Assembly: GCF_023277115.1 (NCBI RefSeq) | Contig: NZ_JALQCS010000001.1 | Coordinates: 2,412,001 to 2,476,000, forward strand | Direction: 5' to 3' | From: Acidithiobacillus acidisediminis | Lineage (GTDB): Bacteria; Pseudomonadota; Gammaproteobacteria; Acidithiobacillales; Acidithiobacillaceae | Length of the DNA: 64,000 nt | Part shown: positions 8,345 to 19,809 of the stretch, piece by piece | How positions within the stretch are numbered: the stretch's first letter is position 1 | Layout of the letters: each line of letters begins with the position of its first letter | The notes under the pieces: generated by a model | The model's input: only the letters and a program-made list of their open reading frames with translations | Databases searched by the model: none | What the model was told of the DNA's origin: nothing | Made by a program: the position numbers and the translations under genes

Positions 8345-8386
8345 CGGATTATTGGAACTATCCCCATCTTTCTGCTATCTATAAGT

Positions 8387-10552
8387 ATGATGGGAACGCA
8401 AAAATGGCGTCCTGGTGACCGGAATTTGTATCTTTGCATGTTGAGCGTGCACGGGCGGATTCGCGCGCAGGAGCCAGAACTTGGTATTGACCCGGACACC
8501 GGTGGCCAGATTACCTATGTACTCGATCTGGTACGGACGCTGGCCGAGAGCCCACTCGTCGAGCGCGTGGATTTGATTACCAGGCAAATTGTCGATCCTG
8601 CACTTCCCAGTATTTATAGAACGGAGAGAGAAGAAATCGTGCCGAAGGCACAGATTGTTCGGCTACCTTTTGGCCCACGAAAATATCTGCGCAAAGAAAG
8701 TCTCTGGAAATATCTCGATACTCTGGTGGATCGGTGTTGGAATTATCTGCGTGCGCAAGAACGCTTACCCGACTTCCTGCACAGCCATTACGCCGACGCT
8801 GGCTATGTAGCGATGCAACTTTCTCAACTGCTGGGGATTCCCCTATTGCATACCGGGCATTCCCTCGGGCGGATAAAAAAGGAACGCTTGCTGGCTGCAG
8901 GTCGCCGTCCGCCAAGCATTGAGCGCGAGTTTCAATTAGAACAGCGGATTGCCGCGGAAGAACAGATCCTCCAGCAGGCAACCCTGGTCATCGCCAGCAC
9001 GAATCAAGAGGCAACCGAGCAATATGGGCGATACGACGCGCACCCACCTGTAATGGTCATTCCCCCAGGGGTGGACCTGACACGCTTTGGACCGCCTAGC
9101 ACGAGCACCATATCTGAGCCTGCGGCGGTACAAAAATTTTTGCGCCACCCCAAACGTCCACCCATCCTGGCCATTGCGCGCCCAGACGAGCGCAAGAACC
9201 TCCTGCAACTTCTTGACTCCTTTGCGCAGGACCCGTGGCTGCGGGCGCATGCGAACCTGGTACTGGTTCTCGGCCAACGCGACAGCCTGGGGGCTCTACC
9301 ACGCGCCGCTCAACGGGTGCTGACGCGCCTTCTCTTCGCCATCGACGATCATGATCTCTATGGCTCCGTTGCCATTCCCAAGCATCACGAAGCCGAAGAT
9401 ATACCCACCTATTACCGCTGGGCAGCGCGTCTGGGCGGGGTCTTTATCAATCCCGCCTTGACCGAACCCTTTGGCCTCACGCTGCTTGAGGCGGCGGCCT
9501 CTGGCCTGCCGATTGTGGCTACAGCAGATGGCGGGCCTACGGATATCATTGCCAATTGTCACAATGGCCGTCTGGTCGACCCCCTGGATCCATCGGATAT
9601 TCAGGGCGCACTGCGAGAGGCGCTGCAAGATCGCAGCCTCTGGCTCAAACGAGCGCGTTCGGGTCTGCGCGGCGTACAGCGTCATTATGGCTGGAAAAAT
9701 CATGTTGATACCTACCTGCATCGCCTGAGCAAGATTCGTCAACGCTATCGTAAACGGGAACGGCGATTAGCGGTTTTGCGCCAACCCGTACCCGGGAGTT
9801 CCGACTGGCTCGGTGGGCGTGAACTCTTGATCAGCGATATTGACAACACCCTCATCGGTGACGCTGACGCCTTGGCACGCCTGGGTGATTGGCTATTGGA
9901 AAACCGGCACCAGGTTGCTTTTGGTATCGCCACTGGCCGTACCCTGAAGGGCGCATTGGAGGTGCTGCGGGCTGCCAACGCACCCACACCGGAACTCTTT
10001 ATCACCGATGTCGGTAGCGAGATTTATTTTGGCAAGGACCATACACCGGATGCGGCCTGGGACAGCCATATTCGTCATCTTTGGCAGCGCGACAGCATTG
10101 TCAGCACCCTGCGCGGAATCCAAGGATTACGCCTACAGGAAAACAGCGCGCAGCGCGCCTGTAAAGTCAGTTATTACGTGAACCCAGAACATCCCGATTC
10201 CGTGCGTCACGCAGAACAGGCGTTACAGGAAAAAAATCTACGTGCCCAAATGATCTTTTCCCATGGCCGCTTTCTCGATGTCCTGCCAGTGCAAGCATCC
10301 AAGGGGCACGCATTACATTTCCTAGCTTACCGCTGGGGAAAAAGCATGCAATCGTTTTTGGTCGCCGGGGATTCAGGAAACGATGCAGAAATGCTACGTG
10401 GAGATACGCTGGCCGTCATTGTCGGTAATCACAGTCCAGAATTGGAAGAATTGCGGGATCACCCTAATTGTTACTTTGCCCATGGAGCCTATGCTGCCGG
10501 AATTCTTGAAGGCATTGCCCATTATGGGTTTCCAATAAAGGAGCAGGAATGA
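8387..10552 (+). CDS. Sucrose-phosphate synthase with C-terminal sucrose-phosphate phosphatase domain
   Basis: The enzyme makes sucrose-6-phosphate from a nucleotide-glucose and fructose-6-phosphate, and its C-terminal domain may remove the phosphate. Residues about 13-460 are a GT-B glycosyltransferase (GT4), with [14 protein letters not shown] near the N-terminus and the E-x7-E motif in [17 protein letters not shown]. From about residue 480 a HAD phosphatase follows: DIDNTL (D484, D486), ATGRT, and SKGHAL ... [11 protein letters not shown]. The HAD residues are all present. I see no clear ribosome site before the ATG pair at 8387/8390. The stop overlaps the sucrose synthase start by 4 bp. 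Confidence 0.93.
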   Translation: MMGTQKWRPGDRNLYLCMLSVHGRIRAQEPELGIDPDTGGQITYVLDLVRTLAESPLVERVDLITRQIVDPALPSIYRTEREEIVPKAQIVRLPFGPRKYLRKESLWKYLDTLVDRCWNYLRAQERLPDFLHSHYADAGYVAMQLSQLLGIPLLHTGHSLGRIKKERLLAAGRRPPSIEREFQLEQRIAAEEQILQQATLVIASTNQEATEQYGRYDAHPPVMVIPPGVDLTRFGPPSTSTISEPAAVQKFLRHPKRPPILAIARPDERKNLLQLLDSFAQDPWLRAHANLVLVLGQRDSLGALPRAAQRVLTRLLFAIDDHDLYGSVAIPKHHEAEDIPTYYRWAARLGGVFINPALTEPFGLTLLEAAASGLPIVATADGGPTDIIANCHNGRLVDPLDPSDIQGALREALQDRSLWLKRARSGLRGVQRHYGWKNHVDTYLHRLSKIRQRYRKRERRLAVLRQPVPGSSDWLGGRELLISDIDNTLIGDADALARLGDWLLENRHQVAFGIATGRTLKGALEVLRAANAPTPELFITDVGSEIYFGKDHTPDAAWDSHIRHLWQRDSIVSTLRGIQGLRLQENSAQRACKVSYYVNPEHPDSVRHAEQALQEKNLRAQMIFSHGRFLDVLPVQASKGHALHFLAYRWGKSMQSFLVAGDSGNDAEMLRGDTLAVIVGNHSPELEELRDHPNCYFAHGAYAAGILEGIAHYGFPIKEQE

Positions 10553-12897
10553 TCACAGAATTACGTGAACTGGTTGAAACAAAACGCCATGAGTTTTACT
10601 CCTTCACCCGCACCCTGCTGAATTACCAGCGATTATTTCTTCTCAAAACCGACATCTTCACTGCATGGCAAGAATATTTTTCCGACCTCTCTATTGCTGT
10701 AGCCGAGGAGGCTACCATTCAGGACCCCTGGATTTTCATGGCGTTCCGCCTGGCTCCCGGGGAGTGGCAATATCTCCGTCTACATGCCGAAAGCATCTCA
10801 ATAGATGAAATCACTGTCGAAGAATATCTTCATTTCAAAGAAACTTGCATCAATCCTGGACAAAAGTTAGATGCCTCTCTCACAGTTGATTTTGGTCCCT
10901 TCAACAATGATCAGAGGCGGCCACACAACCAGGAATCCATTGGTCAGGGCCTGTTGTATATGAATCGCCAACTTGCTGGAGATTTTTTCAAGGATGCACA
11001 GAAAGGTCAGGAAAAGCTCCTGCGCTTCCTCACGGTGCATCAATTGAACGGGCACCCGCTGATGCTGACGGGCACCCCTCCCAGCTTTGATGAGTTACAA
11101 AAAACGATTCAATATTTACGGACTCTGCCAGCCACGACCCCATGGGAAGAGATCGCTGAAGAAATGCGCCGCCGAGGTTATGCACCGGGCTGGGGCAACA
11201 CTGTCCGACGCGTGCGCGAAACCATGCAGATATTGCTTAGCATACTCGAAGCGCCTGCCGCCGATCTGCTCGAACAGTTTATCGATCGAATCCCCATGAT
11301 CTCGACGGCGTTGATCGTTTCCGTGCATGGCTGGTTCGCACAGGACCGTGTCTTGGGGCGGCCCGATACCGGCGGTCAGGTCGTCTACATCCTGGATCAG
11401 GTGCGCGCGCTGGAACAGGAAATGCGTATTCGCTTGGCAGAACAGGGGCTGACGGATCTGGTCCCGCGCATCCTCCTTGCCACCCGCCTCATTCCCAATG
11501 CCGATGGGACGACTTGTGACCAGCCATTAGAAAATGTAGTAGGAACCAACAACGTACAAATCCTACGCGTCCCCTTTCGCAGTGAAAACGGACGCATCAT
11601 CAACGACTGGATCTCTCGCTTTGCAATCTGGCCCTACCTCGAACGTTATGCACTGGACCTGGAAAATCAAGTTCGCGCCGAGCTGGGCCGGACGCCGGAT
11701 TTGATCATTGGTAATTATTCCGATGGCAATCTTGTGGCAAGCATCTTGAGTGAGCGGATGAATGTTACCCAATGCAATATTGCCCACGCACTCGAGAAAT
11801 CGAAATATATCCTGTCCGATCTCTACTGGCAGGAGCACGAGCAGCAGCACCATTTTGCTTGCCAGTATACGGCCGATCTCATCGCCATGAATGCCGCTGA
11901 TATCATCATCTCCAGCACCTATCAGGAAATTGCGGGCACGCAAAACACCATGGGGCAGTATGAGAGCTATGCGGACTTCACCTTGCCTGGTCTATACCGG
12001 GTCATCAATGGCATTGATGTCTATGACCGAAAGTTCAATATCGTTTCACCGGGCGCAAATCCGTCTTACTATTTTTCTGGACAAGAAGCGGAGAAACGGC
12101 TATCCAGTCTGCATCCGGAGATTGAGGAGATGTTGTTCTCCGCACCGCCGGGACCCGACATTCGCGGGCAGCTTATCGAACCAGAGAAGCCGATCCTCTT
12201 TACCATGGCGCGTTTGGATCGCATCAAAAACATCACTGGACTCGTTGCCGCATATGGCCAATCCGATCGCTTACGTGCGCTTGCCAATCTCGTCGTGATT
12301 GCCGGTCGCCTCGATGTGGAGGGCTCCGGAGATGCCGAAGAGCGCGAGCAAATTCAGCAGATGCACGATTTGATCAGCCACCATGAGCTAGATGGTCAAA
12401 TTCGCTGGATTGGTCGTCTTCTCGATAAAAATCTTGCTGGCGAGCTCTATCGCTATGTTGCGGATCGGAAAGGGGTGTTCATACAGCCAGCCATCTTCGA
12501 GGCCTTTGGTCTGACGGTAATCGAATCCATGAGCTGTGGGCTGCCGGTCTTTGCCACCCGCTTTGGTGGTCCTTTCGAGATCATCGAGGATGGCGTCAGT
12601 GGATTTCATATTGATCCCAATAACACTATCGAAATGACCGATAGGATTGCCGATTTTCTGGAAACAACACAAAATGACCCGGCGCAATGGCAAGCGATGT
12701 CCGAGCAAGCACTTGCGCGTGTTGCCGAGCGCTATACTTGGGAATTGTATGCGCGACGCCTGATGACTCTGGCGCGGATCTATGGTTTCTGGAAATTCAG
12801 CTCCCGCTTGGAGCGGCAGGAGCTGCGGCGGTATCTACAGATGTTCTACCACCTCCAGTGGCGCCCTCTCGCGCAGCAGGTCAGGGAGTCGATGTAG
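10549..12897 (+). CDS. susA: Sucrose synthase
   Basis: Sucrose synthase reversibly converts sucrose and a nucleoside diphosphate to nucleotide-glucose and fructose. The 782-residue length and layout fit the bacterial family: an N-terminal regulatory region (about 1-250) and a GT-B core with [15 protein letters not shown] (D273-Q277) and the E651-x7-E659 motif in EAFGLTVIE. It is translationally coupled to the sucrose-phosphate synthase (ATGA overlap), so the two form one operon that can both make sucrose and feed nucleotide sugars. A sucrose synthase from Acidithiobacillus caldus has been characterised biochemically. Its 3' end overlaps the convergent MFS gene by 17 bp. Confidence 0.95.
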   Translation: MITELRELVETKRHEFYSFTRTLLNYQRLFLLKTDIFTAWQEYFSDLSIAVAEEATIQDPWIFMAFRLAPGEWQYLRLHAESISIDEITVEEYLHFKETCINPGQKLDASLTVDFGPFNNDQRRPHNQESIGQGLLYMNRQLAGDFFKDAQKGQEKLLRFLTVHQLNGHPLMLTGTPPSFDELQKTIQYLRTLPATTPWEEIAEEMRRRGYAPGWGNTVRRVRETMQILLSILEAPAADLLEQFIDRIPMISTALIVSVHGWFAQDRVLGRPDTGGQVVYILDQVRALEQEMRIRLAEQGLTDLVPRILLATRLIPNADGTTCDQPLENVVGTNNVQILRVPFRSENGRIINDWISRFAIWPYLERYALDLENQVRAELGRTPDLIIGNYSDGNLVASILSERMNVTQCNIAHALEKSKYILSDLYWQEHEQQHHFACQYTADLIAMNAADIIISSTYQEIAGTQNTMGQYESYADFTLPGLYRVINGIDVYDRKFNIVSPGANPSYYFSGQEAEKRLSSLHPEIEEMLFSAPPGPDIRGQLIEPEKPILFTMARLDRIKNITGLVAAYGQSDRLRALANLVVIAGRLDVEGSGDAEEREQIQQMHDLISHHELDGQIRWIGRLLDKNLAGELYRYVADRKGVFIQPAIFEAFGLTVIESMSCGLPVFATRFGGPFEIIEDGVSGFHIDPNNTIEMTDRIADFLETTQNDPAQWQAMSEQALARVAERYTWELYARRLMTLARIYGFWKFSSRLERQELRRYLQMFYHLQWRPLAQQVRESM

Positions 12898-14278
12898 CGG
12901 CGGCGGCCACCGCCACCGCAGGAACGGCGTCATTTTGCAGATGATGCCCTGACAGCCATCCTGCCAAAACACCCAGGATCGCCATCCCCGAGAGCACGGG
13001 ATAGCCCAGCCAGGAGATCAAGGGTCCACCGAGAAAGGTACCGATGACCGTAGCAATCGCCCCGCTCGCGTTGAATAAACCCATGGCAGCGCCCTGACTG
13101 AATGGTGTCAGGCGAGCCGTCAGCGTCATCCCGGAAATACTCTGCAACGGCCAGGCTAGAATAATCAAAATGAATCCAAGCAAGCCCATGACACTTTTCG
13201 GAAAAGGCAGAACAAAGACAACAAAGAGAAAACAGAACCCCAATAGCCGCAGCAACAAAGACCAACGATACACTCGGCCGGCGCCAAAGCGTCCCGCCAG
13301 TTGCCCGCCAACGGAGTAGAGCACCAAGGCAATTGCCGCAGTAATGGCATAGGCCGACGAGGTCAACGCGGGAGAGACGGCGTAGGCCTTCTGCATCGCC
13401 ACCGGGAAATAGGAGAAGAATGCAGCCACACCAAAGGCAACAATGAACCAAGAGAAAAGAAAGCGTCCAAACCGCGTGTGCAGGACCTCGCCGGAGCGCA
13501 GAATGCCGCGCAGAGACAAATGGTGGGAAAACCGCAAGATGCCGCCACCCGGCAACATCGGGCGCCCAAACTGGGCAAGGAAGCGCCAGTCGAGGCGACG
13601 AAGGTTGGCACCTAGACGTTCTACTGCGTTGTTCTGGGAGGCCGCAGGCAAGCCACGCGCACCAAACCACAGCGCTGGCACGATCAGCGCCGCACAGGCA
13701 AACAGACCCAAACGAAAATTTGCCACAAAAATCCCGGCAAGCAGTAGACCCAGGACTTGGCCACTGCCGTTATAGGTCTGCAACCAGCCGAGACGTGGTT
13801 CCCAGTGCGCCGGAGGATCGAACTCGACAACGAACAAGCTGGCCACCGTCGCTGCGGCAGACGTACCCATACCAGCGAGGAAGGCGAGTCCCGCCCAGAT
13901 CCACACATTTGCCAGAAACGGCATGCTTACCGTCGCTGCGGCGAGGAGCACAAAGCCAGCAAAAAAGACCAGGCGATGCAGGTGAAAGCGATCGACCAAG
14001 CCCCCCCAGAGGGGCGACGTCAGCAGGCCGAGATTGAAACCACCCATGACATAGGCAACCCAGCTGAGATGGTGGGTCAGCGCGACAATCATCAGCGGCA
14101 ACAAAATTGGCAAAAGCCCGGAGGAGACAGCCCCGAGAACGCCATAGGCCAAAAACCAGGTGGAGAACCATCGTTTCGGCTCAGCCAACACCTGACGCAG
14201 GTGCTCCAGCTGATTCTTAGCCCGTAGCAAGCGCCCCAGGGACGAGCGCAGCGCCCTATCTAAATCCTTCTCCTGCAT
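12881..14278 (-). CDS. MFS transporter
   Basis: This is a 465-residue major facilitator with about 12 hydrophobic segments. An N-terminal cytoplasmic tail (about 45 residues, [16 protein letters not shown]) precedes the first membrane helix near [15 protein letters not shown]. The loop after helix 2 reads [15 protein letters not shown], a fair MFS motif A. I chose the ATG at 14278 because AGGGAGGT lies 3 bases upstream; an upstream frame would add 54 improbable residues. It converges on susA with a 17-bp overlap, so sucrose-related transport is a possibility, but nothing in the sequence shows the substrate. Confidence 0.85.
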   Translation of the reverse strand: MQEKDLDRALRSSLGRLLRAKNQLEHLRQVLAEPKRWFSTWFLAYGVLGAVSSGLLPILLPLMIVALTHHLSWVAYVMGGFNLGLLTSPLWGGLVDRFHLHRLVFFAGFVLLAAATVSMPFLANVWIWAGLAFLAGMGTSAAATVASLFVVEFDPPAHWEPRLGWLQTYNGSGQVLGLLLAGIFVANFRLGLFACAALIVPALWFGARGLPAASQNNAVERLGANLRRLDWRFLAQFGRPMLPGGGILRFSHHLSLRGILRSGEVLHTRFGRFLFSWFIVAFGVAAFFSYFPVAMQKAYAVSPALTSSAYAITAAIALVLYSVGGQLAGRFGAGRVYRWSLLLRLLGFCFLFVVFVLPFPKSVMGLLGFILIILAWPLQSISGMTLTARLTPFSQGAAMGLFNASGAIATVIGTFLGGPLISWLGYPVLSGMAILGVLAGWLSGHHLQNDAVPAVAVAAAATSTP

Positions 14279-14460
14279 AAGACCTCCCTGTCCATGGACC
14301 CAGGTACCAATAGACGATAACGACGACTTATAAGGTTTATGAATGGATCCAGCGCTCATAGTTCCCCGACGGCACGACCTTGGCTTGCGTTGCAGCCGGA
14401 ACCAATGCACCGGACGAATGGTCCATGAGGTATCATGCAACCAAAAAAGGATGCCGCACT

Positions 14461-14709
14461 ATGTTTGGATTTGGGAAAGAAGAGATGCCAGCAGTGAATT
14501 GTCCGGCCTGCCAGACTGCCATGCAGGATATGGGTTCCCATGGGATTCGCATGGGCGGGTTGACGGGAATACTGGGTGCGGGCGCGGCAGCTTTAGGGGG
14601 CCAACTCGCCGATGACGCGGAAGAGGCGTTCGAGAAAAAAATGGCGGTACGGGTATTTGTTTGCCCGCAGTGTCATGAGGTTTCCTTAAAGTACCAAGGC
14701 GGGTTGTAA
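14461..14709 (+). CDS. Small zinc-ribbon protein, unknown function
   Basis: The 82-residue protein has two Cys pairs, CPACQ near residue 14 and CPQCHE near residue 68, which could bind one zinc ion. Between them is a Gly/Ala-rich, possibly membrane-interacting helix (GGLTGILGAGAAALGGQLADD). The ATG at 14461 has AAGGA upstream. It lies 10 bp before the L,D-transpeptidase gene on the same strand and may be cotranscribed. I do not recognise a named family beyond the zinc-ribbon pattern. Confidence 0.7.
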   Translation: MFGFGKEEMPAVNCPACQTAMQDMGSHGIRMGGLTGILGAGAAALGGQLADDAEEAFEKKMAVRVFVCPQCHEVSLKYQGGL

Positions 14710-14719
14710 ACTACCGAAT

Positions 14720-15727
14720 ATGCGGACTCCGTATCGCATCGGTAAGCCCCTCGCTCTTTTTTGCCTTTTACCTGTCATCAGCTTTTGTGCTGCCGGTGCA
14801 GCACAGGCTGCGACTGGGGCTCGCACCAGCGGCAACAGCGCCCACTCCTGGCAATGGGTCTGGCAGAAGCTCGCACGCCATGGCTATGTCCATGTCGTCT
14901 ATGGCACGTATCTGGAGCGTTATGGTGGTCTGCGCAACATAGCCGCATGGGATATTTCCATCCCGAAAAAATTACAACAATTATCGAATTCCTGGGGCTA
15001 CTCGCCGCTCAATCCAGAATTTCGTAGCGGCATCATCCAATTCGAACGTGCCACCCATCTTCTGCCATTTCGGCAGATTTCTCGCGGGCGGGTAAGCACA
15101 GCCCTGGTCACTCGCCTGGAGCTCGGTAACATCCCGAATAATCCCTATCCGTTTCAGTGGGTAGAGGTGCGGAAAAGCCATCACCCAGAACGGCTGCAAC
15201 TCTGGCAGGTGCCCGCTAGCACGGGCAAGCGGGTTCATTGGCGCGGCGCGTGGAAATATCATTCCGTGGTCAATACTGGGGTGTTGCATTCCACCCCCGA
15301 TGGAACCTGGCCGGTATACCAACGCCTAGCGGACACCACCATGCATGGGACCTTTCCCATTCCGGTAAGCAAGGCAAAATATCTCAGCTTGTCGGACAAG
15401 CAGCGCGGCCATTACCACGGACATTTGGTCTACTGGCAAAAATATGTCGCTCCCAATGTGCGTTTCGTGAATTATTTCTACAATGGCCGAGCGATTCATT
15501 TTTACCCTCGCAAGGGCTATGGCTGGCCACAAAGCGCAGGCTGCGTCGAAATGCCCTACAAGAATGCCCACCACTTATTTCAATTGCTGCACTACGGCGA
15601 TCTGGTCTCGATTGTGGGCCACTATCAGCTTATGCCAGCGGCAAAGGAAAAGCTTCTCCTGGCACAGCAGCGGCTGCGCCAGCAGATGATTGCCGACATC
15701 CATCATCAAGCCATGGGTTCTGCATGA
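14720..15727 (+). CDS. L,D-transpeptidase (YkuD family), exported
   Basis: YkuD enzymes cross-link peptidoglycan or anchor proteins to it in the periplasm. The protein begins with a signal peptide (ALFCLLPVISFCAAGAAQA, cleavage after AQA). A peptidoglycan-binding-like region is suggested around residues 80-130 (LNPEFRSGIIQFERATHLLP). The catalytic domain is C-terminal, with His in IHFYPRKGYGW and the nucleophile C275 in SAGCVEMP. The length of 335 is ordinary. The ATG follows the zinc-ribbon gene by 10 bp. A very short frame overlaps its stop by 4 bp. Confidence 0.9.
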   Translation: MRTPYRIGKPLALFCLLPVISFCAAGAAQAATGARTSGNSAHSWQWVWQKLARHGYVHVVYGTYLERYGGLRNIAAWDISIPKKLQQLSNSWGYSPLNPEFRSGIIQFERATHLLPFRQISRGRVSTALVTRLELGNIPNNPYPFQWVEVRKSHHPERLQLWQVPASTGKRVHWRGAWKYHSVVNTGVLHSTPDGTWPVYQRLADTTMHGTFPIPVSKAKYLSLSDKQRGHYHGHLVYWQKYVAPNVRFVNYFYNGRAIHFYPRKGYGWPQSAGCVEMPYKNAHHLFQLLHYGDLVSIVGHYQLMPAAKEKLLLAQQRLRQQMIADIHHQAMGSA

Positions 15728-15852
15728 ATCTACCGAGCAGCAAGCTATTCTCGGCAATCCTTTGCTGTGCTTGTGCCGTGTCCGACCATGGCTTTTTGGC
15801 GTTCACGGGCGAAACGCAACGGCAGCAGGCCAGCCTCGTCGTCCCCACCTAG
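15724..15852 (+). CDS. Short uncertain ORF after the L,D-transpeptidase
   Basis: A 42-codon frame starts in an ATGA overlap with the transpeptidase stop and opens like a signal peptide (KLFSAILCCACAVS). It stops after ASLVVPT. The following 170 bp up to acs hold other open frames but no convincing start or family. It may be a decayed secreted-protein gene or chance. I cannot assign a function. Confidence 0.25.
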   Translation: MNLPSSKLFSAILCCACAVSDHGFLAFTGETQRQQASLVVPT

Positions 15853-16024
15853 CGCAGCAGCACCGTGCACTTGCATTTGCCGCCAGGGTATCAACCCGCA
15901 TTTACAAAACTTTGTTCCCGAGCCAGCCGCAAGGTCATTCTCTTGCAGCGACCCTGACCCGGTTTGCCAGCTCGGACGCTTCGTCTTACCATCAAGCGCA
16001 TAATCTGGTTAAGACGACGACGAC

Positions 16025-17956
16025 ATGACGACTTCCATCGATTCCCATCTCCAAGAAGAACGCCTTTTCCCCATACCCGAGGCCTTTGCCGCGCGGGCGA
16101 ACATCGACCACGGCGAATATGAGCGTCTACGCGCCGAATGGCAGCGAGATCCGGAACAATTCTGGGCCACCCTCGCGCGAGAGCACCTGCTCTGGGAGCA
16201 GCCCTTCGAGCAAGTTCTCGATGAACGCGAGGCGCCGTTTTATCGCTGGTTTGCCGATGGCAGTCTCAATGTCGCCGCCAATTGTCTCGATCGTCACCTG
16301 CAGGGAGCGCAGAAACATAAGGCGGCGCTGATCTGGGAAGGCGAAGATGGCAGTGTCCGCACACTCACCTACGCTCAGCTTTGGCGCGAAGTGAATATCT
16401 TTGCCAATACTCTGCGCGCCCAGGGGGTAAAGGCGGGCGAACGGGTGGTGATCTACATGCCCATGGTCATGGAAAGCGTGGTCGCCATGCTGGCCTGTGC
16501 GCGCATCGGCGCCGTGCACTCCGTCGTCTTTGGCGGTTTTTCCGCCGAAGCACTCAAAGATCGACTAGAGGATACCGGCGCCAAGATCCTGCTCACCGCC
16601 GACGGGGCCTACCGTGGCGGCAAGATCGTCCCGCTCAAGCGGCACGCGGACCAAGCGCTGCTGCGCGAACACGAACACCAGGTCGAGCGCGTAATGGTCC
16701 TGCAACATACCGGTGCCGAGATCGATATGCTGGATGGCCGCGATCTATGGTGGCACGAAGCGGTGATCGGGCAATCCGCGCACTGTCCCGCAATCCCCTT
16801 TCCCGCCGAACATCCGCTCTTCATCCTCTATACCTCTGGCAGCACCGGCAAACCCAAGGGCATCCTACATAGCAGTGCCGGCTACCTGCTGTGGGCCAAG
16901 CTCACCAGTTACTGGTCCTTCGACCTGCGCCCAGACGACGTCTACTGGTGCACCGCCGACATTGGCTGGATCACCGGCCATAGCTATGTCGTCTACGGCC
17001 CCCTCGCCAACGGGGCGACGGTCTTCCTGTATGAGGGAGCCCCCATGTACCCGCAACCGGATCGCTTCTGGACGATGATCGAGCGTCACGGGATCACAGT
17101 CCTGTATACGGCGCCAACGGCGGTACGGGCCTTCATGAAAATGGGTGACGCCTGGATTCAGAAACACGATCTCAGCAGCCTGCGCCTGCTCGGCAGCGTC
17201 GGCGAGCCCATGAACCCCGAAGCTTGGGTCTGGTATCGCGACCGCATCGGGGGCGGTCGCAGCCCCATCGTCGATACCTGGTGGCAAACCGAGACCGGCG
17301 GGCACATGATCGCCCCCTTACCCGCAGTCAGTGCCAACAAGCCCGGTTCCTGTGCCCTCCCTTTACCCGGAATTTCCGCCAAGGTCGTCGATGAGCAGGG
17401 CAAAGAAATCTCTGCCGCAGATCAAGGCGGCTATCTGGTAATCGATCAGCCCTGGCCGGGAATGCTGCGCGGCATCTGGGGCGATCCGGAACGCTATGTG
17501 CAGACCTACTGGGCAAAGTTTCAGAACCGTTACTACATCGCGGGCGACAGCGCGCGTCGCGACAGCGACGGCTATTTCTGGGTGATGGGACGGATCGACG
17601 ATGTCCTGAATGTGTCTGGGCATCGCCTGGGCACGGCCGAGATCGAATCGGCCCTAGTGGCGCATCCCGCCGTCGCGGAAGCCGCTGTGGTAGGCATCCC
17701 GCACGAAATCAAGGGGGAAGCCATCTCGGCCTTCGTCATCCTCAAGGCCGCGCATCAAGGGGATGATCACGACCCGTTAGGGGCAGCACTACGGGCGCAG
17801 GTGACGGATCTAATTGGTGCCATCGCGCGCCCTGATGATATTCACTTTGTGGAGAGCCTACCCAAGACGCGATCGGGAAAGATCATGCGGCGCCTGTTGC
17901 GCGCCCGCGCGCGTGGGGAGGAAATTACCCAGGATATCAGCACCCTGGAAGACTGA
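16025..17956 (+). CDS. acs: Acetyl-CoA synthetase (AMP-forming)
   Basis: Acs activates acetate to acetyl-CoA through acetyl-AMP. The 643-residue length is typical. Key segments are the P-loop-like [12 protein letters not shown] (about residue 270), the WWQTETGG motif (about 420), [30 protein letters not shown], and the C-terminal [11 protein letters not shown], whose Lys is the usual acetylation site controlling the enzyme. In an autotroph it would salvage acetate, which is toxic at low pH. Start ATG at 16025 has no strong ribosome site. Confidence 0.96.
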   Translation: MTTSIDSHLQEERLFPIPEAFAARANIDHGEYERLRAEWQRDPEQFWATLAREHLLWEQPFEQVLDEREAPFYRWFADGSLNVAANCLDRHLQGAQKHKAALIWEGEDGSVRTLTYAQLWREVNIFANTLRAQGVKAGERVVIYMPMVMESVVAMLACARIGAVHSVVFGGFSAEALKDRLEDTGAKILLTADGAYRGGKIVPLKRHADQALLREHEHQVERVMVLQHTGAEIDMLDGRDLWWHEAVIGQSAHCPAIPFPAEHPLFILYTSGSTGKPKGILHSSAGYLLWAKLTSYWSFDLRPDDVYWCTADIGWITGHSYVVYGPLANGATVFLYEGAPMYPQPDRFWTMIERHGITVLYTAPTAVRAFMKMGDAWIQKHDLSSLRLLGSVGEPMNPEAWVWYRDRIGGGRSPIVDTWWQTETGGHMIAPLPAVSANKPGSCALPLPGISAKVVDEQGKEISAADQGGYLVIDQPWPGMLRGIWGDPERYVQTYWAKFQNRYYIAGDSARRDSDGYFWVMGRIDDVLNVSGHRLGTAEIESALVAHPAVAEAAVVGIPHEIKGEAISAFVILKAAHQGDDHDPLGAALRAQVTDLIGAIARPDDIHFVESLPKTRSGKIMRRLLRARARGEEITQDISTLED

Positions 17957-17974
17957 CGCGCCGCAGGGCGCGTC
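17955..17974. terminator. Hairpin between convergent acs and DUF4168 genes
   Basis: GACGCGCC pairs perfectly with GGCGCGTC around GCAG, directly at the acs stop. There is no good T-run on either side (TCTCC on the plus strand), so it may only be a transcript-end stabilising hairpin. Confidence 0.45.
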
Positions 17975-17983
17975 TCTCCACCA

Positions 17984-18367
17984 TCATCCCAACTGCTGCA
18001 AGGCACTCTCTGTCCGTTTGGCAAAAGCCGGGTCCGTTTCTGCCTTTTTCAATAAGGTTTCGTATTTTACCGGTGTCAAATGGTGATGCGCGAGCACTGT
18101 TGTAATCTGCTTATCGTAACCCGCAAGCTTCATTTTCTTTGAACTTTCACTCATTTTCTTATTTTCGATTACTGCGTGCGCTTTCATATCTATGGGCTGA
18201 ATTTGCTTCACCGCAGCAGCAAAATGATGCAGCTCCTGAGCGTTTACCGGAACCTGCGCTGCGGCTGGTGTTGTTTGCTGGGCTGGCATCTGCTCTGCTG
18301 TGGCAGCCATGGCTAGGCCGCTTGCCATCATCAATGCCGTTGCTACAACGATAACGCCTTTTTTCAT
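17984..18367 (-). CDS. Exported DUF4168-like protein
   Basis: The 127-residue protein has a clear signal peptide (KKGVIVVATALMMASGLAMA) and a short Ala/Pro/Gln linker. The rest is a helical domain (HHFAAAVKQIQPIDMKAH ... ITTVLAHHHLTPVKYETLLKKAETDPAF) resembling DUF4168, a periplasmic family of unknown function. I chose the ATG at 18367 because AAAGGAG precedes it by 7 bases. Family call is by pattern only. Confidence 0.75.
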   Translation of the reverse strand: MKKGVIVVATALMMASGLAMAATAEQMPAQQTTPAAAQVPVNAQELHHFAAAVKQIQPIDMKAHAVIENKKMSESSKKMKLAGYDKQITTVLAHHHLTPVKYETLLKKAETDPAFAKRTESALQQLG

Positions 18368-18531
18368 AACCACTCCTTTCACTTGCCGTCGCTAAAATCA
18401 AATTTACCGTAGCAAACGGCCCCTGCAATTGTCAAAATTAAAGTATGAATCTTTATATATTTCGGGAGTTCTCATTTTATGGCATGAGTTCATAGCTAAA
18501 AAACAGGAACATACGCTATCATCACCATTTT

Positions 18532-19737
18532 ATGAATGAGACTCCCTCTGTGACGTCCGCATTGCATTCACGCCGCACCATCTTTCTGCTTGGTAGTCTT
18601 AGCGCCTTCGGCGCACTCTCCATTGACATGTATCTGCCCAGCCTGCCGACGTTGCAGCAACACTTTCAGGTGCATCAGCTCAGTATTCAGCTTACCCTGG
18701 CCGCCTTTTTCCTCGGTTTTTCGGCTGGGCAGGCAATTCTCGGACCCATCAGCGATCGCTTCGGGCGGCGCACACCCTTACTCGTTGCCCTTACCCTCTA
18801 CGTTGGCGCATCCATCGCCTGCGCGGTGGCACCCAGTGCCTTATGGCTTGCGATTTTTCGTTTGCTGCAGGGCATTGGTGCCTGCTCTGGACCGGTCATA
18901 GGACGCGCCTTGGTGCGCGATCTGTTTCCACCGCAAGACGCGACGCACATTTTTTCCCGGATGATTCTGGTCATGGGGGTCGCGCCAATCTTTGCCCCCC
19001 TGATTGGTGGCTATCTTCTCGTCTTTTTTGGCTGGCAGGCTATTTTTGTCCTGCTCGCCTTACTCGGTGCAATGAGCCTGGGGGTAAGTGCGTTGCTGCT
19101 ACCTGCAGGTCACTCTGGCGATCCCAGCCACTCCCTTCATATTTTCGCTATTTTTTCCCGCTTCCGTGATCTGCTGCGTGATCCAAACTTCCGGCCTTAT
19201 GCCATCATTCTCGCCGCCAGCTTCTCCGGCATGTTTGCTTATATTGCCGGATCTCCGTTCATTTTCATTCAGCTACATAAGGTGCCTGCAGATGATTTTG
19301 GCTGGATTTTTGGTTTCAATGCTCTGGGTTTGATCGCGCTCTCGCAGTTCAACCGGTTCTTGCACCGACAATTTTCCGCGCGCACCATACTGCGATTGGC
19401 CTTATGGATTCAGGGCGTTGCTGCAGCACTGCTATTTCTGGCCAGTCTCCTTCCGGAAACGGGTCTCGCTGGCCTCCTAATTCCCTTGTTTCTGTACGTC
19501 GCCTGTATTGGCTTAGTATCGCCCAACAGCACCGCCCTCGCTATGCATCAGCAAGGCCAGCAAGCGGGCACCGCTTCTGCACTGTTGGGCAGTCTACAGT
19601 TTGCCAGTGCCGCAATTGCCGCCATAGGCGTCGGCCTCGTCAGTATTCCCAGCGCTGTCCCCATGTCTGTCGTCATTCTATTTTGCGCCATGGTTGCCGT
19701 GTTGACTGGGCGCATATTAGCTCGAACCGATTCCTGA
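18532..19737 (+). CDS. Bcr/CflA-family drug-resistance MFS transporter
   Basis: The 401-residue protein has about 12 membrane helices. The first helix carries GALSIDMYLPSLPTLQ, the hallmark of the Bcr/CflA subfamily (14-residue motif with D and P in helix 1), and the 2-3 loop has GPISDRFGRRTPLL, MFS motif A. Family members export bicyclomycin, chloramphenicol or sulfonamides by proton antiport. The ATG at 18532 lacks an evident ribosome site. A bidirectional terminator follows 34 bp after the stop. Confidence 0.88.
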   Translation: MNETPSVTSALHSRRTIFLLGSLSAFGALSIDMYLPSLPTLQQHFQVHQLSIQLTLAAFFLGFSAGQAILGPISDRFGRRTPLLVALTLYVGASIACAVAPSALWLAIFRLLQGIGACSGPVIGRALVRDLFPPQDATHIFSRMILVMGVAPIFAPLIGGYLLVFFGWQAIFVLLALLGAMSLGVSALLLPAGHSGDPSHSLHIFAIFSRFRDLLRDPNFRPYAIILAASFSGMFAYIAGSPFIFIQLHKVPADDFGWIFGFNALGLIALSQFNRFLHRQFSARTILRLALWIQGVAAALLFLASLLPETGLAGLLIPLFLYVACIGLVSPNSTALAMHQQGQQAGTASALLGSLQFASAAIAAIGVGLVSIPSAVPMSVVILFCAMVAVLTGRILARTDS

Positions 19738-19766
19738 CCCAGCTTCGACATTGGTAGCCAAAGAAC

Positions 19767-19795
19767 AAAAAAGGGCGCCGGAGCGCCCTTTCTGG
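19767..19795. terminator. Bidirectional terminator
   Basis: AAGGGCGC pairs with GCGCCCTT around CGGA (19771-19790). A T-rich tract follows on the plus strand and an A-run (read as TTTTTTGTTC on the minus strand) on the other, so it serves both the convergent MFS and ferritin-like genes. Confidence 0.85.
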
Positions 19796-19809
19796 TGTCA
19801 GTCGCGCAC

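Noticed and set aside
12930-13670. A Cys/Trp-rich frame opposite and in another frame of the MFS gene
   Set aside because: Out-of-frame reading of membrane-helix codons of the true transporter gene.
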